NCBI GenBank assembly: GCA_016235805.1
Contig: JACRIY010000097.1
Span: 1-64,000 of the forward strand
DNA: 64,000 nt
Direction: 5' to 3'
DNA from: Rhodocyclales bacterium
Lineage (GTDB): Bacteria > Pseudomonadota > Gammaproteobacteria > Burkholderiales > Rhodocyclaceae
This document shows, piece after piece, positions 40,874 through 48,586 of the stretch (position 1 is its first letter; every line of letters begins with the position of its first letter). The notes under the pieces were generated by a model. That model was not told the DNA's origin. It ran no database searches and saw only the letters and a list, made by a program, of their open reading frames with translations. A program made the translations under genes and the position numbers.

Positions 40874-41074
40874 TCAGGTGGGCTTCCAGCGATGCGGCAG
40901 CAGTTCGCCGATCCGGCTGGAGGGTTGGGTCGGCAGCCGGTCCAGTACGTCCTTGAGGTACGCGTAGGGCTCGTGCCCATTGATCCGCGCCGAGTGCAGC
41001 AGGCTCATGATCGCGGCCGCACGCTTGCCTGCACGAAGGCTGCCCGCGAACAACCAATTCGACCTTCCGAGCGC
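40874..41074 (-). pseudogene. tnpC: IS66 tnpC, C-terminal fragment
   Basis: Read leftward this encodes GRSNWLFAGSLRAGKRAA, then HSARINGHEPYAYLKDVL and the end SSRIGELLPHRWKPT, the standard C-terminus of IS66 TnpC. It has no start of its own. The N-terminal part lies at 43680-45083, on the other side of the nested element. Confidence 0.88.
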
Positions 41075-41562
41075 CAGTTCCGGTTCATTCTGCCCATGTC
41101 GGGCAGGAAGTTGAGGTCTTCTACCGCTGGCACGCGCTGTACGGCCACCGCTTGCGCCGCGTATATAGCGAGCGCCGCGCCAACGGCGAGCTCGTACACG
41201 TGGAGATGGGCCACGGCGTAGTCATCGCAGTCGCTGCCTGGATGCTGGACGAGGCCACCTGCGCTGCCTTCACTCTGGGTCCTCCACGCGCGTCGGCGGC
41301 GGCTCTTGCCGAGCTGCATCGACTGCTCGTCCAGCACGGCCATCGGCGAAGCTTGCCAGGTGTTCATCACACCGTCGGTGAGGCCTCGCATGAAGACAAG
41401 TTCGAGTCCAGTTCCTCGGCCAGTCAAGCAGCTTCTGCTGACCGGCCCGCGTCAGCTGTGCATGACGTTCGAGACGCCCGTGCTCCTGGCAGTGACGCCA
41501 GAGCAGCGCGCAACGGCGACGCAGGCACTCGCAGCGGTGTTGATGCAGGCCGCCGGCCTTGA
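41074..41562 (+). CDS. DUF5372-like protein, start unclear
   Basis: The frame is open from the element edge. It contains VEVFYRWHALYGHRLRRVY, SERRANGELVHVEMG and VAAWMLDEATCAAF, a pattern like DUF5372 proteins that accompany large serine recombinases. The first usable start inside is TTG 41152, which would cut the domain. The last part of the frame (after about 41400) is Ser/Ala/Asp-rich and may not be native. The function is unknown. Confidence 0.5.
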   Translation, partial: PVPVHSAHVGQEVEVFYRWHALYGHRLRRVYSERRANGELVHVEMGHGVVIAVAAWMLDEATCAAFTLGPPRASAAALAELHRLLVQHGHRRSLPGVHHTVGEASHEDKFESSSSASQAASADRPASAVHDVRDARAPGSDARAARNGDAGTRSGVDAGRRP

Positions 41563-41593
41563 CGATCCGGAGGCCGACGATGTCCAACCATGA
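41462..41593 (+). CDS. small protein preceding the recombinase
   Basis: This 43-residue frame (MTFETPVLLAVTPEQ...) overlaps the recombinase start by 14 bases and the DUF5372-like frame in another register. It is helical, with an Asp-rich end. From memory, short frames of this kind commonly precede such recombinases. The ribosome site is weak. Confidence 0.4.
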   Translation: MTFETPVLLAVTPEQRATATQALAAVLMQAAGLDDPEADDVQP

Positions 41594-43649
41594 TTTGCTG
41601 CCCGCCGACGTGCTGCGACGTAAGGCCGTCGTCTACGTGCGCCAGTCCACGCAGACTCAGGTCCAGATGAACCTGGAGAGCAAGCGCCGCCAGTACGATT
41701 TGGTCGAGGAAGCCCGTCGCCGCGGCTTCCAGCGCGTCGAGGTGATCGACGACGACCTTGGTCTCTCCGCCAGCGGGACGGTCGAACGTCCCGGCTTCGA
41801 TCGGCTCGTCGCGGGGCTATGCGCCGGCGAGGTCGGTGCCGTGTTGTGTTCGGACGCCTCGCGCCTGGCGCGCAACGGCCGGGACTGGCACCACCTGCTC
41901 GAGCTCTGCGGCCTCGTTGAGGCTTGCGTCATCGACATGGATGGCGTCTACAACCCGTGCCGCCCCAACGACCGACTGCTATTGGGGATGAAGGGCAGCA
42001 TCAGCGAGTTCGAGCTCAACATCCTGCGCTCGCGCATGCTCGATGCGGCGCGCGCCAAGGCGCGGCGCGGGGAGCTGCGTCTCACAGTCCCGATTGGCTA
42101 CATCTGGCACCGCGAGTACGGGCTGACCGTTGATCCGGACCTGCGCACGCAGGAGGTCATTCACCTGGTCTTTGCCAGGTTCCGTCAACTCGCAAGTGCT
42201 CGTCAGACCTACCTCTCTCTGGCTGCGGAGCGGGTTCACTTCCCGCGACCCTCGGACGGCAAGAAGCTCGTGAGCTTTGACTGGACGCCGATCCGCTACC
42301 GCAATGTGATGAGCCTGCTGAAGAACCCGTTCTACGCCGGTGCCTACATCTACGGCAAGACCGAGGGCCGCACGACGCTGGTCGATGGGCGCCTTCGCAA
42401 GACCTACAAGCATGGCAAGCCGTTCGACCAGTGGGAGGTCGTGCTCAAGGATCACCACGACGGTTACATCGACTGGGCGGAGTTCGAGCGCAACCAGAAG
42501 CTGCTGGCGCTCAACGCCTACGGGCGCGCAGGCGGCGCCAAGTCCGGCCGAGGAGGCGCGGCGCTGTTGGCCGGGATGATGACCTGTGCGAGGTGCGGGC
42601 GTAGGCTGTCGGTGGCGTACCGTGGCCGCAGGCCACAGCCGGTGTATCGATGCGAACACCCAAGCACGCAGCCGCACGAGCCGCGATGCTGTACCTTCGG
42701 AGCCTCACGACCCGATGAGACCGTGGCGCGCGAGCTTCTGCGCGCCGTCGAGCCCCTGGCGGTCGATGCCGCACGCCAAGCCGAACTCACCTTCATGCAA
42801 GCCCAAGCTGAACAGCGCCGCGTTCGTGAGCTGGAACTGCAACAGGCCCGGTATGACGCGCAACTGGCCGAACGGCGCTACGCCGCCTGTGACCCGAACA
42901 ACCGCTTGATCGCCGCGCAATTGGAGAAGAGCTGGGAGGCCGCCCTGCAGCGGGTGCAGGCCTGCGAACGGCAGCTTGCTGGCCTGCAAGCCGCTCAAGC
43001 TCAAGCCCAGTGGCCCGACTTCAACGGCTTGGCCGCGGATCTCGATGCCGCATGGCACGCGCCTGGCGTCACGACACGAACGCGTCAGCAACTGCTGCGC
43101 GCCCTCGTCCATGACATCGTGGTTGACGTCGACGAGACAGCACGCGAGGTGATCCTGGTCATCCACTGGCATGGCGGCCAACACTCCGAGGTTCGGGTGC
43201 CCAAGCCGAGATCAGGAGAGCACGGCTGCAGGACCTCGGATGAGGCGGTTGAAGTCATTCGAAGGATGGCCGGCCAGTGGTCGGACGAACACATCGCCGC
43301 ATCGCTCAATCGCATGGGCATGCCCACCGGGCAAGGCAAGACCTGGACGGCACACCGCGTCTCGTCAATTCGGCGCGTGCGCGACATCCGCGCCTACAAG
43401 CCGGCCGAGGGAGATGGGGAGTGGTTGACCATGTCGCAGGCCGCAGAGAAGCTGGGCGTCTCCAATCACCGCATCCGAAGCCTCATCAAGCAGGGATTGT
43501 TGCCTGCAGAGCAGGTAGTTCCACGTGCGCCGTTTCAGATCCGCACCGCGGCGCTCGCAGATCAGCGAGTCATCGACGCGCTATCGCGAACAAGTCGCCC
43601 ATGTCGCACCGAGAACGACAAGCAGATCTCAATGTTTTCAAGCACTTGA
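41580..43649 (+). CDS. large serine recombinase
   Basis: This 689-residue protein begins with a resolvase catalytic domain (VVYVRQSTQ, nucleophile Ser near residue 23; then SDASRLARNGRDW and ISEFELNILRSR). The recombinase domain follows (PIGYIWHREYG and LLKNPFYAGAYIYG), then a zinc ribbon (CARCGRRLSV, YRCEH, CCTFG), a coiled coil, and a C-terminal helix-turn-helix (LTMSQAAEKLGVSNHRIRSL). GGAG lies eight bases before ATG 41580. It appears intact and is probably what moved the element into IS66. Confidence 0.9.
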   Translation: MSNHDLLPADVLRRKAVVYVRQSTQTQVQMNLESKRRQYDLVEEARRRGFQRVEVIDDDLGLSASGTVERPGFDRLVAGLCAGEVGAVLCSDASRLARNGRDWHHLLELCGLVEACVIDMDGVYNPCRPNDRLLLGMKGSISEFELNILRSRMLDAARAKARRGELRLTVPIGYIWHREYGLTVDPDLRTQEVIHLVFARFRQLASARQTYLSLAAERVHFPRPSDGKKLVSFDWTPIRYRNVMSLLKNPFYAGAYIYGKTEGRTTLVDGRLRKTYKHGKPFDQWEVVLKDHHDGYIDWAEFERNQKLLALNAYGRAGGAKSGRGGAALLAGMMTCARCGRRLSVAYRGRRPQPVYRCEHPSTQPHEPRCCTFGASRPDETVARELLRAVEPLAVDAARQAELTFMQAQAEQRRVRELELQQARYDAQLAERRYAACDPNNRLIAAQLEKSWEAALQRVQACERQLAGLQAAQAQAQWPDFNGLAADLDAAWHAPGVTTRTRQQLLRALVHDIVVDVDETAREVILVIHWHGGQHSEVRVPKPRSGEHGCRTSDEAVEVIRRMAGQWSDEHIAASLNRMGMPTGQGKTWTAHRVSSIRRVRDIRAYKPAEGDGEWLTMSQAAEKLGVSNHRIRSLIKQGLLPAEQVVPRAPFQIRTAALADQRVIDALSRTSRPCRTENDKQISMFSST

Positions 43650-43661
43650 AGAAGAGGGGTC

Positions 43662-45083
43662 CTATGAGCAGGCCATTGCGATCGGGCGGATGTGGTTCTC
43701 GACCCAGTTGTTCGAGATCGGCACGTCGCCATCGTCGACGAACCGGGTGAGTTCGGCCCAGCGCTTCAGGCTGTAGTCAATAGCCTTCATCGTGGCTGAG
43801 CCCGGCGGCACGAGGCTTCGCTGCGCCATCAGCCAGCGGTGGAACACCTCAAGCACCCGCCGTGACTTGCGGTGCCGTATTCGGCGTCGTTCGTCTGCCG
43901 TGTGGTCCTCGATCTCACGCTCGATGCGGAACAGGCTTTGGTGGAAGCGCAGCGCCTGGCGGCCCACCTCACTGCCGTGATTGGCCCACAGCTCGTGGAA
44001 CTTCCTGCGCGCGTGCGCTGTGCATTGCGCAGAGGTCACGCCCAGGTCGACGCAGCCGCGGTAGCCGCTGAACCCGTCTGTTACCAGCGTGCCCTGCCAG
44101 GCGCTGGGCGTGTCCAGCTGCAGGAACTCGCGCACGTTCTCGCCGCTGCGGGTCTCGCTGAAGTCGAACACCACCGCCTTGATCGGGTTGCTGCTCGTCG
44201 TGCAGTACGACCACATGTAGGCGCGGTGCGTCTTGCCGTTGCCGGGCTTGAGCATCGCCACCGGTGTCTCGTCGGCATGCAGTACCGCGTGTCGGCGCAG
44301 TTCCTCGGCCAGCGCCTGCACCAGCGGCTGCAACTGCGCGCCGCACTCGCCCACCCACTGCGCGAGCGTGGAGCGGGCGATCAAGTGTCCGGCTCGCTCG
44401 AAGACCGCTTCCTGGCGGTACAGCGGCAGATGGTCCAGGAACTTCGCTACCAGCACCTGTGCAAGGAGACTGACCGTCGGGATGCCCTTGTCGATGACGT
44501 GCGCCGGCACCGCGGCCTGCACGAGCTTGTCGCACTGACGGCAGACCCACTTGCCTCGTACGTGGCGCTCCACCGTGAACACGCCGGGCTGGTAGTCCAG
44601 CTTCTCGGCCACGTCTTCGCCGATGCGCTGCATCTGGCAGCCGCAACCGCAGGCCGTGGACTGCGGCTCGTGGTGCACGTCGCGGCGCGGCAGGTGCGGC
44701 GGCAGCGGCTGGCGCTTCGGGGTCTTCTTGCCCGTTGTCTTCTTGTCGTCGTCGGCGTCGACATCCACGCCCAGCCGCTTCATCTCACGGCCCACCTCGG
44801 CCAGGTCAGCATCGAACGTCTCGTCGAGCAGGCTGCGCTGCTCGGCGTTGAACTTCTCGCTTTGCGCGGCGAACTTCAGCCGCTTCAGCAGCGCGTTCTC
44901 GTGCGTGAGCTTGTCGATCAGCGCCTGCTTGAAGGCCGCGTCGCGCTCGCGCTGCTCGAGCTGGGCATCCTTGGCGCGCAGCTGTTCGTCGCGCGCAGCC
45001 ACCTCGGCCATCAGCGACAGCATCGCCTGCCGCACTTGCGGGTCCAAGGCTTCCAGCTGCTGCGCGCTGATCATGGAAGGCAA
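43662..45083 (-). pseudogene. tnpC: IS66 tnpC, N-terminal and catalytic part
   Basis: This 473-residue frame has the TnpC N-terminal coiled coil, a zinc-finger region (CGCGCQMQ and CRQCD) and the DDE domain (HADETPVAML, then DGFSGYRG, and NNWVENHIRPIA). The final residues MACS and the stop at 43662 come from the nested element. The C-terminal about 65 residues are at 40874. The catalytic Glu is present (WVEN), but the tail is lost, so activity is doubtful. Confidence 0.88.
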
Positions 45084-45150
45084 TCCTCGCTCATCCTAGG
45101 CGCCGATCCATCGGCACATCCGGCAATTGCCGGCGCCACTCAGCGCGGCC

Positions 45151-45483
45151 TCAGATCACGCGGATGATGCCCGCCTCGCCCAAGCGCTGCCACGGCAGGC
45201 CCAGCACCAGGGCGTCGAACTGCGTTCTGCTCAGGCTCAAGGTGCTCGTGCCGTCGGCCGGCCAAACGAACTTGCCCGCGTTGAGCCTGCGCGCGGCCAG
45301 CCACACGCCGATGCCGTCGTGGACAAGGGCCTTCATGCGATTGGCCCTGCGGTTCGCGAAGAGGTAGGCGTGATGCGGATGCGCGGCGCCGAAGACCGTG
45401 ACCACGCGGGCCAGCGCTGCTTCGGTGCCCAGGCGCATGTCCAGCGGTTGGACGGCCAGCCACACCGCGTCGACACGGATCAC
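45151..45483 (-). CDS. tnpB: IS66 accessory protein TnpB
   Basis: This 110-residue protein matches IS66 TnpB (Orf2): IRVDAVWLAVQPLDMRLG, AYLFANRRANRMKALVHDG and WPADG near the end. The GTG start overlaps the tnpA stop (GTGA). It is required with TnpA and TnpC for IS66 transposition; its biochemical role is not defined. It appears intact. Confidence 0.88.
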   Translation of the reverse strand: MIRVDAVWLAVQPLDMRLGTEAALARVVTVFGAAHPHHAYLFANRRANRMKALVHDGIGVWLAARRLNAGKFVWPADGTSTLSLSRTQFDALVLGLPWQRLGEAGIIRVI

Positions 45484-45836
45484 CGCAGCAACTCGCGCGT
45501 CCAGATCGCGAAGCCGGCCGCCGCGCTGGCCGGCCACGTGATGATCATCGTGACGGGGCCTCGCCTGACCTCGACGTGGATGTCTGCAGACGCTGATGTC
45601 GCCGCAGCCGGCGCCGTCATCGGCAGCGCGATGAACTCGCTTGCCTTCGGTGGCGTCGCCTTACCCTCGCGGGCCAATTGCCGCCATCGGTGCACCACGT
45701 TGTCGTTGATGCCGTGCGACATGGCCACCTGGGCCACCGACACGCCAGGCTCCTCGCACTGCGCCAGCACCATCGCCTTGAACTGCGCGCCGTACCGACG
45801 ACGTGTCTTCTTGCTCTCGCTTGTCATCGCGTCCAT
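45480..45836 (-). CDS. tnpA: IS66 accessory protein TnpA
   Basis: This 118-residue protein has a helix-turn-helix of transposase type: RRYGAQFKAMVLAQCEEPG, then VSVAQVAMSHGINDNVVHRW. The Ala/Ser-rich middle and beta end are usual for IS66 TnpA. The start is ATG 45836 or 45827. The right terminal repeat lies 70 bases upstream. It appears intact. Confidence 0.88.
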   Translation of the reverse strand: MDAMTSESKKTRRRYGAQFKAMVLAQCEEPGVSVAQVAMSHGINDNVVHRWRQLAREGKATPPKASEFIALPMTAPAAATSASADIHVEVRRGPVTMIITWPASAAAGFAIWTRELLR

Positions 45837-45906
45837 CTATTCCTACGTGGACGCGATCCTTCCGGGCCCGGCCGCGAACTTCAAGATGACTTGGCCGGAC
45901 GGATAC

Positions 45907-45914
45907 GCAGCGGC
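45907..45914. repeat. IS66 target site duplication, right copy
   Basis: GCAGCGGC follows the IS66 right end (…GGATAC) and matches the left copy at 40811-40818. Confidence 0.88.
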
Positions 45915-46868
45915 TGCGTCGTGGTCGCCGACATGGAGCTTGAGAAGCACAGCAAGCCGTGCTCCAGCCGCTTCGGATGTTGGGTGTGCACGGCTGTCAG
46001 GGAAGACAAGTCGCTGCACCAGATGATCGACAGCGATCCGGCGCGGTACGGCTACATGCGGCCGCTGGCGGCATTGCGCGACTTCATCGCCAACACCCAA
46101 TACGACTGGAGCCGCAGGCAATACGTCGGGCGGACGATCGAGGATGGTCACATCACCATCGCGGCCGACACCTACTCGCCGCACATGCTGGCCGAGCTGC
46201 TTCGCTACGCGTTATCCGTGCAGCGGGAGACCGGCGTCGAGATCGTCAATCCTGCCCAACTGCTAGCGATCGACGCTCGGTGGTCCCAGTACGCAATCGC
46301 GCCGCCGTTCTCGGCGTTGAGGATCTGGCGCGACGTCGAAGGTGGCGTGCGCTGGCTCCCGCCCGCCGTGCGGCGAACCCCGAAGACGCCAGTGCCCCGG
46401 TTGGGCCTGATCCACGTTGGCGATGACTGGAACGACGACGTCCCGTCGGACCACGAAGTCACCGGACTGCGCGATCCGATGTGGGAGCTCTACGGCGAGT
46501 CGTGCGGGCCCGACCTGCGGACTTTGAGCAATGGCCGAAGCGTGGTCGATGTGGAAGGTGATAGCGAGATCGACCTGGAGGATGCCTGGTTGTTCCTGGA
46601 CTTCGAGATGGACCGCATGCTGCAGGAGCGTGCCGGTGAGGACCAGGACTGGACGAACGGCTACCGGACCTATGTCGCGATGGGTCTGTTGCGGCCGGCG
46701 AAGGGCAGCACGCGCCGCGTCGACGAAATCCTTCGCCGCTCGCAATGGAGGCAGCGTCATGGGCTTCATGGCCATCAGGATCCGACCGCGCTGGCCGAAC
46801 GCTTGACCGTCCGCTTCCCGCAGCAAGCCGCCCTGTTCGACGACGCTGGAGCGTGCACGGAGGGTTGA
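45915..46868 (+). pseudogene. DndC-like PAPS-reductase-family protein, 3' part
   Basis: The frame continues the gene broken at 40818: CVVVADMELEKHSKPC, then the family signature SRFGCWVCTAVREDKSL, whose cysteines are the DndC iron-sulfur ligands. A helical C-terminal region of about 280 residues follows, ending DDAGACTEG. It lacks a start of its own near the junction. The intact coding frame suggests the IS66 insertion was recent. Confidence 0.8.
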
Positions 46869-46924
46869 TGCGGCATGCCGTGGTCGGATGCTGACCGAGT
46901 CGAAACCAAACAGGACCTGTGCTC

Positions 46925-47386
46925 ATGACTCATACAGACTTCGCGGACGCCGTCGTGCGACAGCTGCAGGCTGACGGCTATGCGGTTCACCAGGGTGCTC
47001 CGGACGATGGGCCCGACCTTGCAGGCAGCTTCTGGTTCTCGTGGTCCGTGCCAGGCATGGCAGACGCCGAGGTCGGTGGCACCGTGGACACAGAGCTCGC
47101 TGCCTGGAGCTCCGCGCTCCAGCACCGGCTTGCGAACAGTGCCATCGGTCTTCACACGGCCGCAGGAGGCGCGCGCAGACCCATGGGGCACTTCTACCCC
47201 GCCGCCTTGCCTGCCGCTGCCTTCGACCCCGCGAAGATGGCCTCTCGGTTTGGAATCCCGCTTGCAGCAGCGCAGGCCCAGGTCGACGCCATGCGCCGCC
47301 AGACGGTCTTCATGAATGACGTCTACCAGGTGAACGTCGGCTTGGTCGAGGCGCCCTTCGGCTCCGCCTGTGGCGACATGGCATAG
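46925..47386 (+). CDS. unknown protein downstream of the DndC-like gene
   Basis: This 153-residue protein starts MTHTDFADAV with CAGGACC upstream. It has a Trp-rich N-terminal third (GSFWFSWSVPGMADAEVGG) and a late segment QVDAMRRQTVFMNDVYQVNV. No family was recognised with confidence. It lies 56 bases after the DndC-like gene and three bases before the nuclease start, so the genes are probably co-transcribed. Confidence 0.55.
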   Translation: MTHTDFADAVVRQLQADGYAVHQGAPDDGPDLAGSFWFSWSVPGMADAEVGGTVDTELAAWSSALQHRLANSAIGLHTAAGGARRPMGHFYPAALPAAAFDPAKMASRFGIPLAAAQAQVDAMRRQTVFMNDVYQVNVGLVEAPFGSACGDMA

Positions 47387-47389
47387 CCA

Positions 47390-48010
47390 ATGTGCGCCGT
47401 TTACAAGATCGTGCATCGCGCGACGGGGCGATGCTATGTCGGCTCATCCGTCGATCACGAGAGAAGGTGGCGGCGGCATCGTGAGGACCTGCAAGGCGAT
47501 AGGCACCACAACACTGCACTATTGCGCGCGTGGAAGAAGTACGGCCCTGAGGCCTTCGACTTTGAGGTGCTTGAGGAATGCTCCGCCGGTCGACTGCGCG
47601 AGCGCGAGCGGTACTGGATCAACGAACTGGCACCGGCTTACAACTCCCTATCGTGTGTGGACGATGGCATTCTCAGGCACTCTGATGAAGCCAGACGAAA
47701 GATGTCAGAGGCTCAGCGCCGCAGGTGGGCAGATCGCCGGAAACTCGGAACAGACAAGCTGTCTGCCCAGCATCGTGCGCGAATTGCGGCCGCCCACATC
47801 GGAATTAGGCCGAGCGAGGAAGCACGCCAGAAAATGAGCGAAGCAGCGCTTCGAAGGGGACCGCCCGAGCTTTCACAAGAGGCGCGACGGCGGAGTGCGG
47901 AGAAGCAGCGCGGAAAGGTTCTATCAGAACAACATCGATCTCGTCTTCAGGAGGCGCGGCAACGGTGGCTTAGGGCCAACAGGTCCACGGTGAAGAGGAC
48001 TGGTGACTGA
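47390..48010 (+). CDS. GIY-YIG nuclease with NUMOD3-like repeats
   Basis: This 206-residue protein has a GIY-YIG domain in the first 85 residues: VYKIVHRATGRCYVGSS, RRWRRHRED with HHNTALLRAW, KYGPEAF, and RERERYWINEL holding the metal-binding Glu. The rest carries NUMOD3-type segments (HSDEARRKMSEAQ, PSEEARQKMSEAA, LSEQHRSRL), common in homing endonucleases. It could be a free-standing homing nuclease or a defence nuclease linked to the DndC-like gene. Confidence 0.75.
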   Translation: MCAVYKIVHRATGRCYVGSSVDHERRWRRHREDLQGDRHHNTALLRAWKKYGPEAFDFEVLEECSAGRLRERERYWINELAPAYNSLSCVDDGILRHSDEARRKMSEAQRRRWADRRKLGTDKLSAQHRARIAAAHIGIRPSEEARQKMSEAALRRGPPELSQEARRRSAEKQRGKVLSEQHRSRLQEARQRWLRANRSTVKRTGD

Positions 48011-48586
48011 GTAGATTTGTCCATCTTCCTTTCTGCGCGGCACCAGCGTCTACCACACAGCCCGCGCGATGTCACCGGCATATTTGACATTGATAGCTTT
48101 TCACGCTTCAAGTAGAACTGGCTGAGCGGGAGGAGGGCTAGCTAGTGCGTGAAACTCAGGCCACCGGTGGCGCGCTTGCGCTTGCCGTCGCATGTTGACT
48201 CCATGCGTAGCGCAGACCCGAGGCCAGACACCGGCCGCGGGCAATCCGGAAGGTTCTCCGGCGGCTTCGCGCCTCATGTCTCCCGATACAAGCGTCGCAA
48301 GCCAGCACGACTCCGGCGGCGGCGGCCGGGTGGCGGTCGCCGGTTCGGTTGGCGTGCAGCAGGCAGGCTTCGACGAAGCCACCGCTTTGCTGTTGCCAGC
48401 GCGTCCAGTTTCACGCCGAACTCGGCGCGTTGCTCTCTTCCTCACGAACTCTCGAGGAGTCAGCACTAAGTCGCTGGAGAGATGCTCGGGAAGAGATCTC
48501 TCACCCGAAGGAATTCGATTGCCCAGATCAGTCCTTCGTACAGAGGGGGCAACAGCGGCAAATCCGTGTGGAGAGAGGCACGCGCG
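48011..48586. other. 576-base region without a supported gene
   Basis: Frames on both strands here are Arg/Pro/Ser-rich and look like chance reading. A TTGACA hexamer at 48084-48089 could be a -35 box, but no good -10 is seen at the right distance. This region is the likely promoter zone and the boundary between the mobile-element genes and the giant-protein cluster. Confidence 0.4.

Larger units (their letters stand above)
41073..43679 (+). mobile_element. serine-recombinase mobile element nested in IS66 tnpC
   Basis: The element splits tnpC between IRPIA and LGRSNW. Both junctions share the dinucleotide GC (41073-41074 and 43678-43679); removing one copy restores the codons for IRPIALGRSNW. 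A two-base crossover without longer duplication is what large serine recombinases leave. It carries a DUF5372-like frame, a 43-residue frame and the recombinase. Confidence 0.75.
40819..45906 (-). mobile_element. IS66-family element carrying a nested insertion
   Basis: Terminal repeats are GTAAGCGTGCGGC (left) and, on the other strand, GTATCCGTCCGGC (right). An 8-bp target duplication GCAGCGGC flanks it. It carries tnpA, tnpB and tnpC reading leftward. tnpC is broken by a 2.6-kb serine-recombinase element at 41073-43679. Without that element the IS is about 2.5 kb, normal for the family. Confidence 0.88.

Noticed and set aside
48084..48125. TTGACA that could be a promoter for the giant gene
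   Set aside because: No convincing -10 box occurs 16-18 bases downstream; kept only as a remark on the gap.
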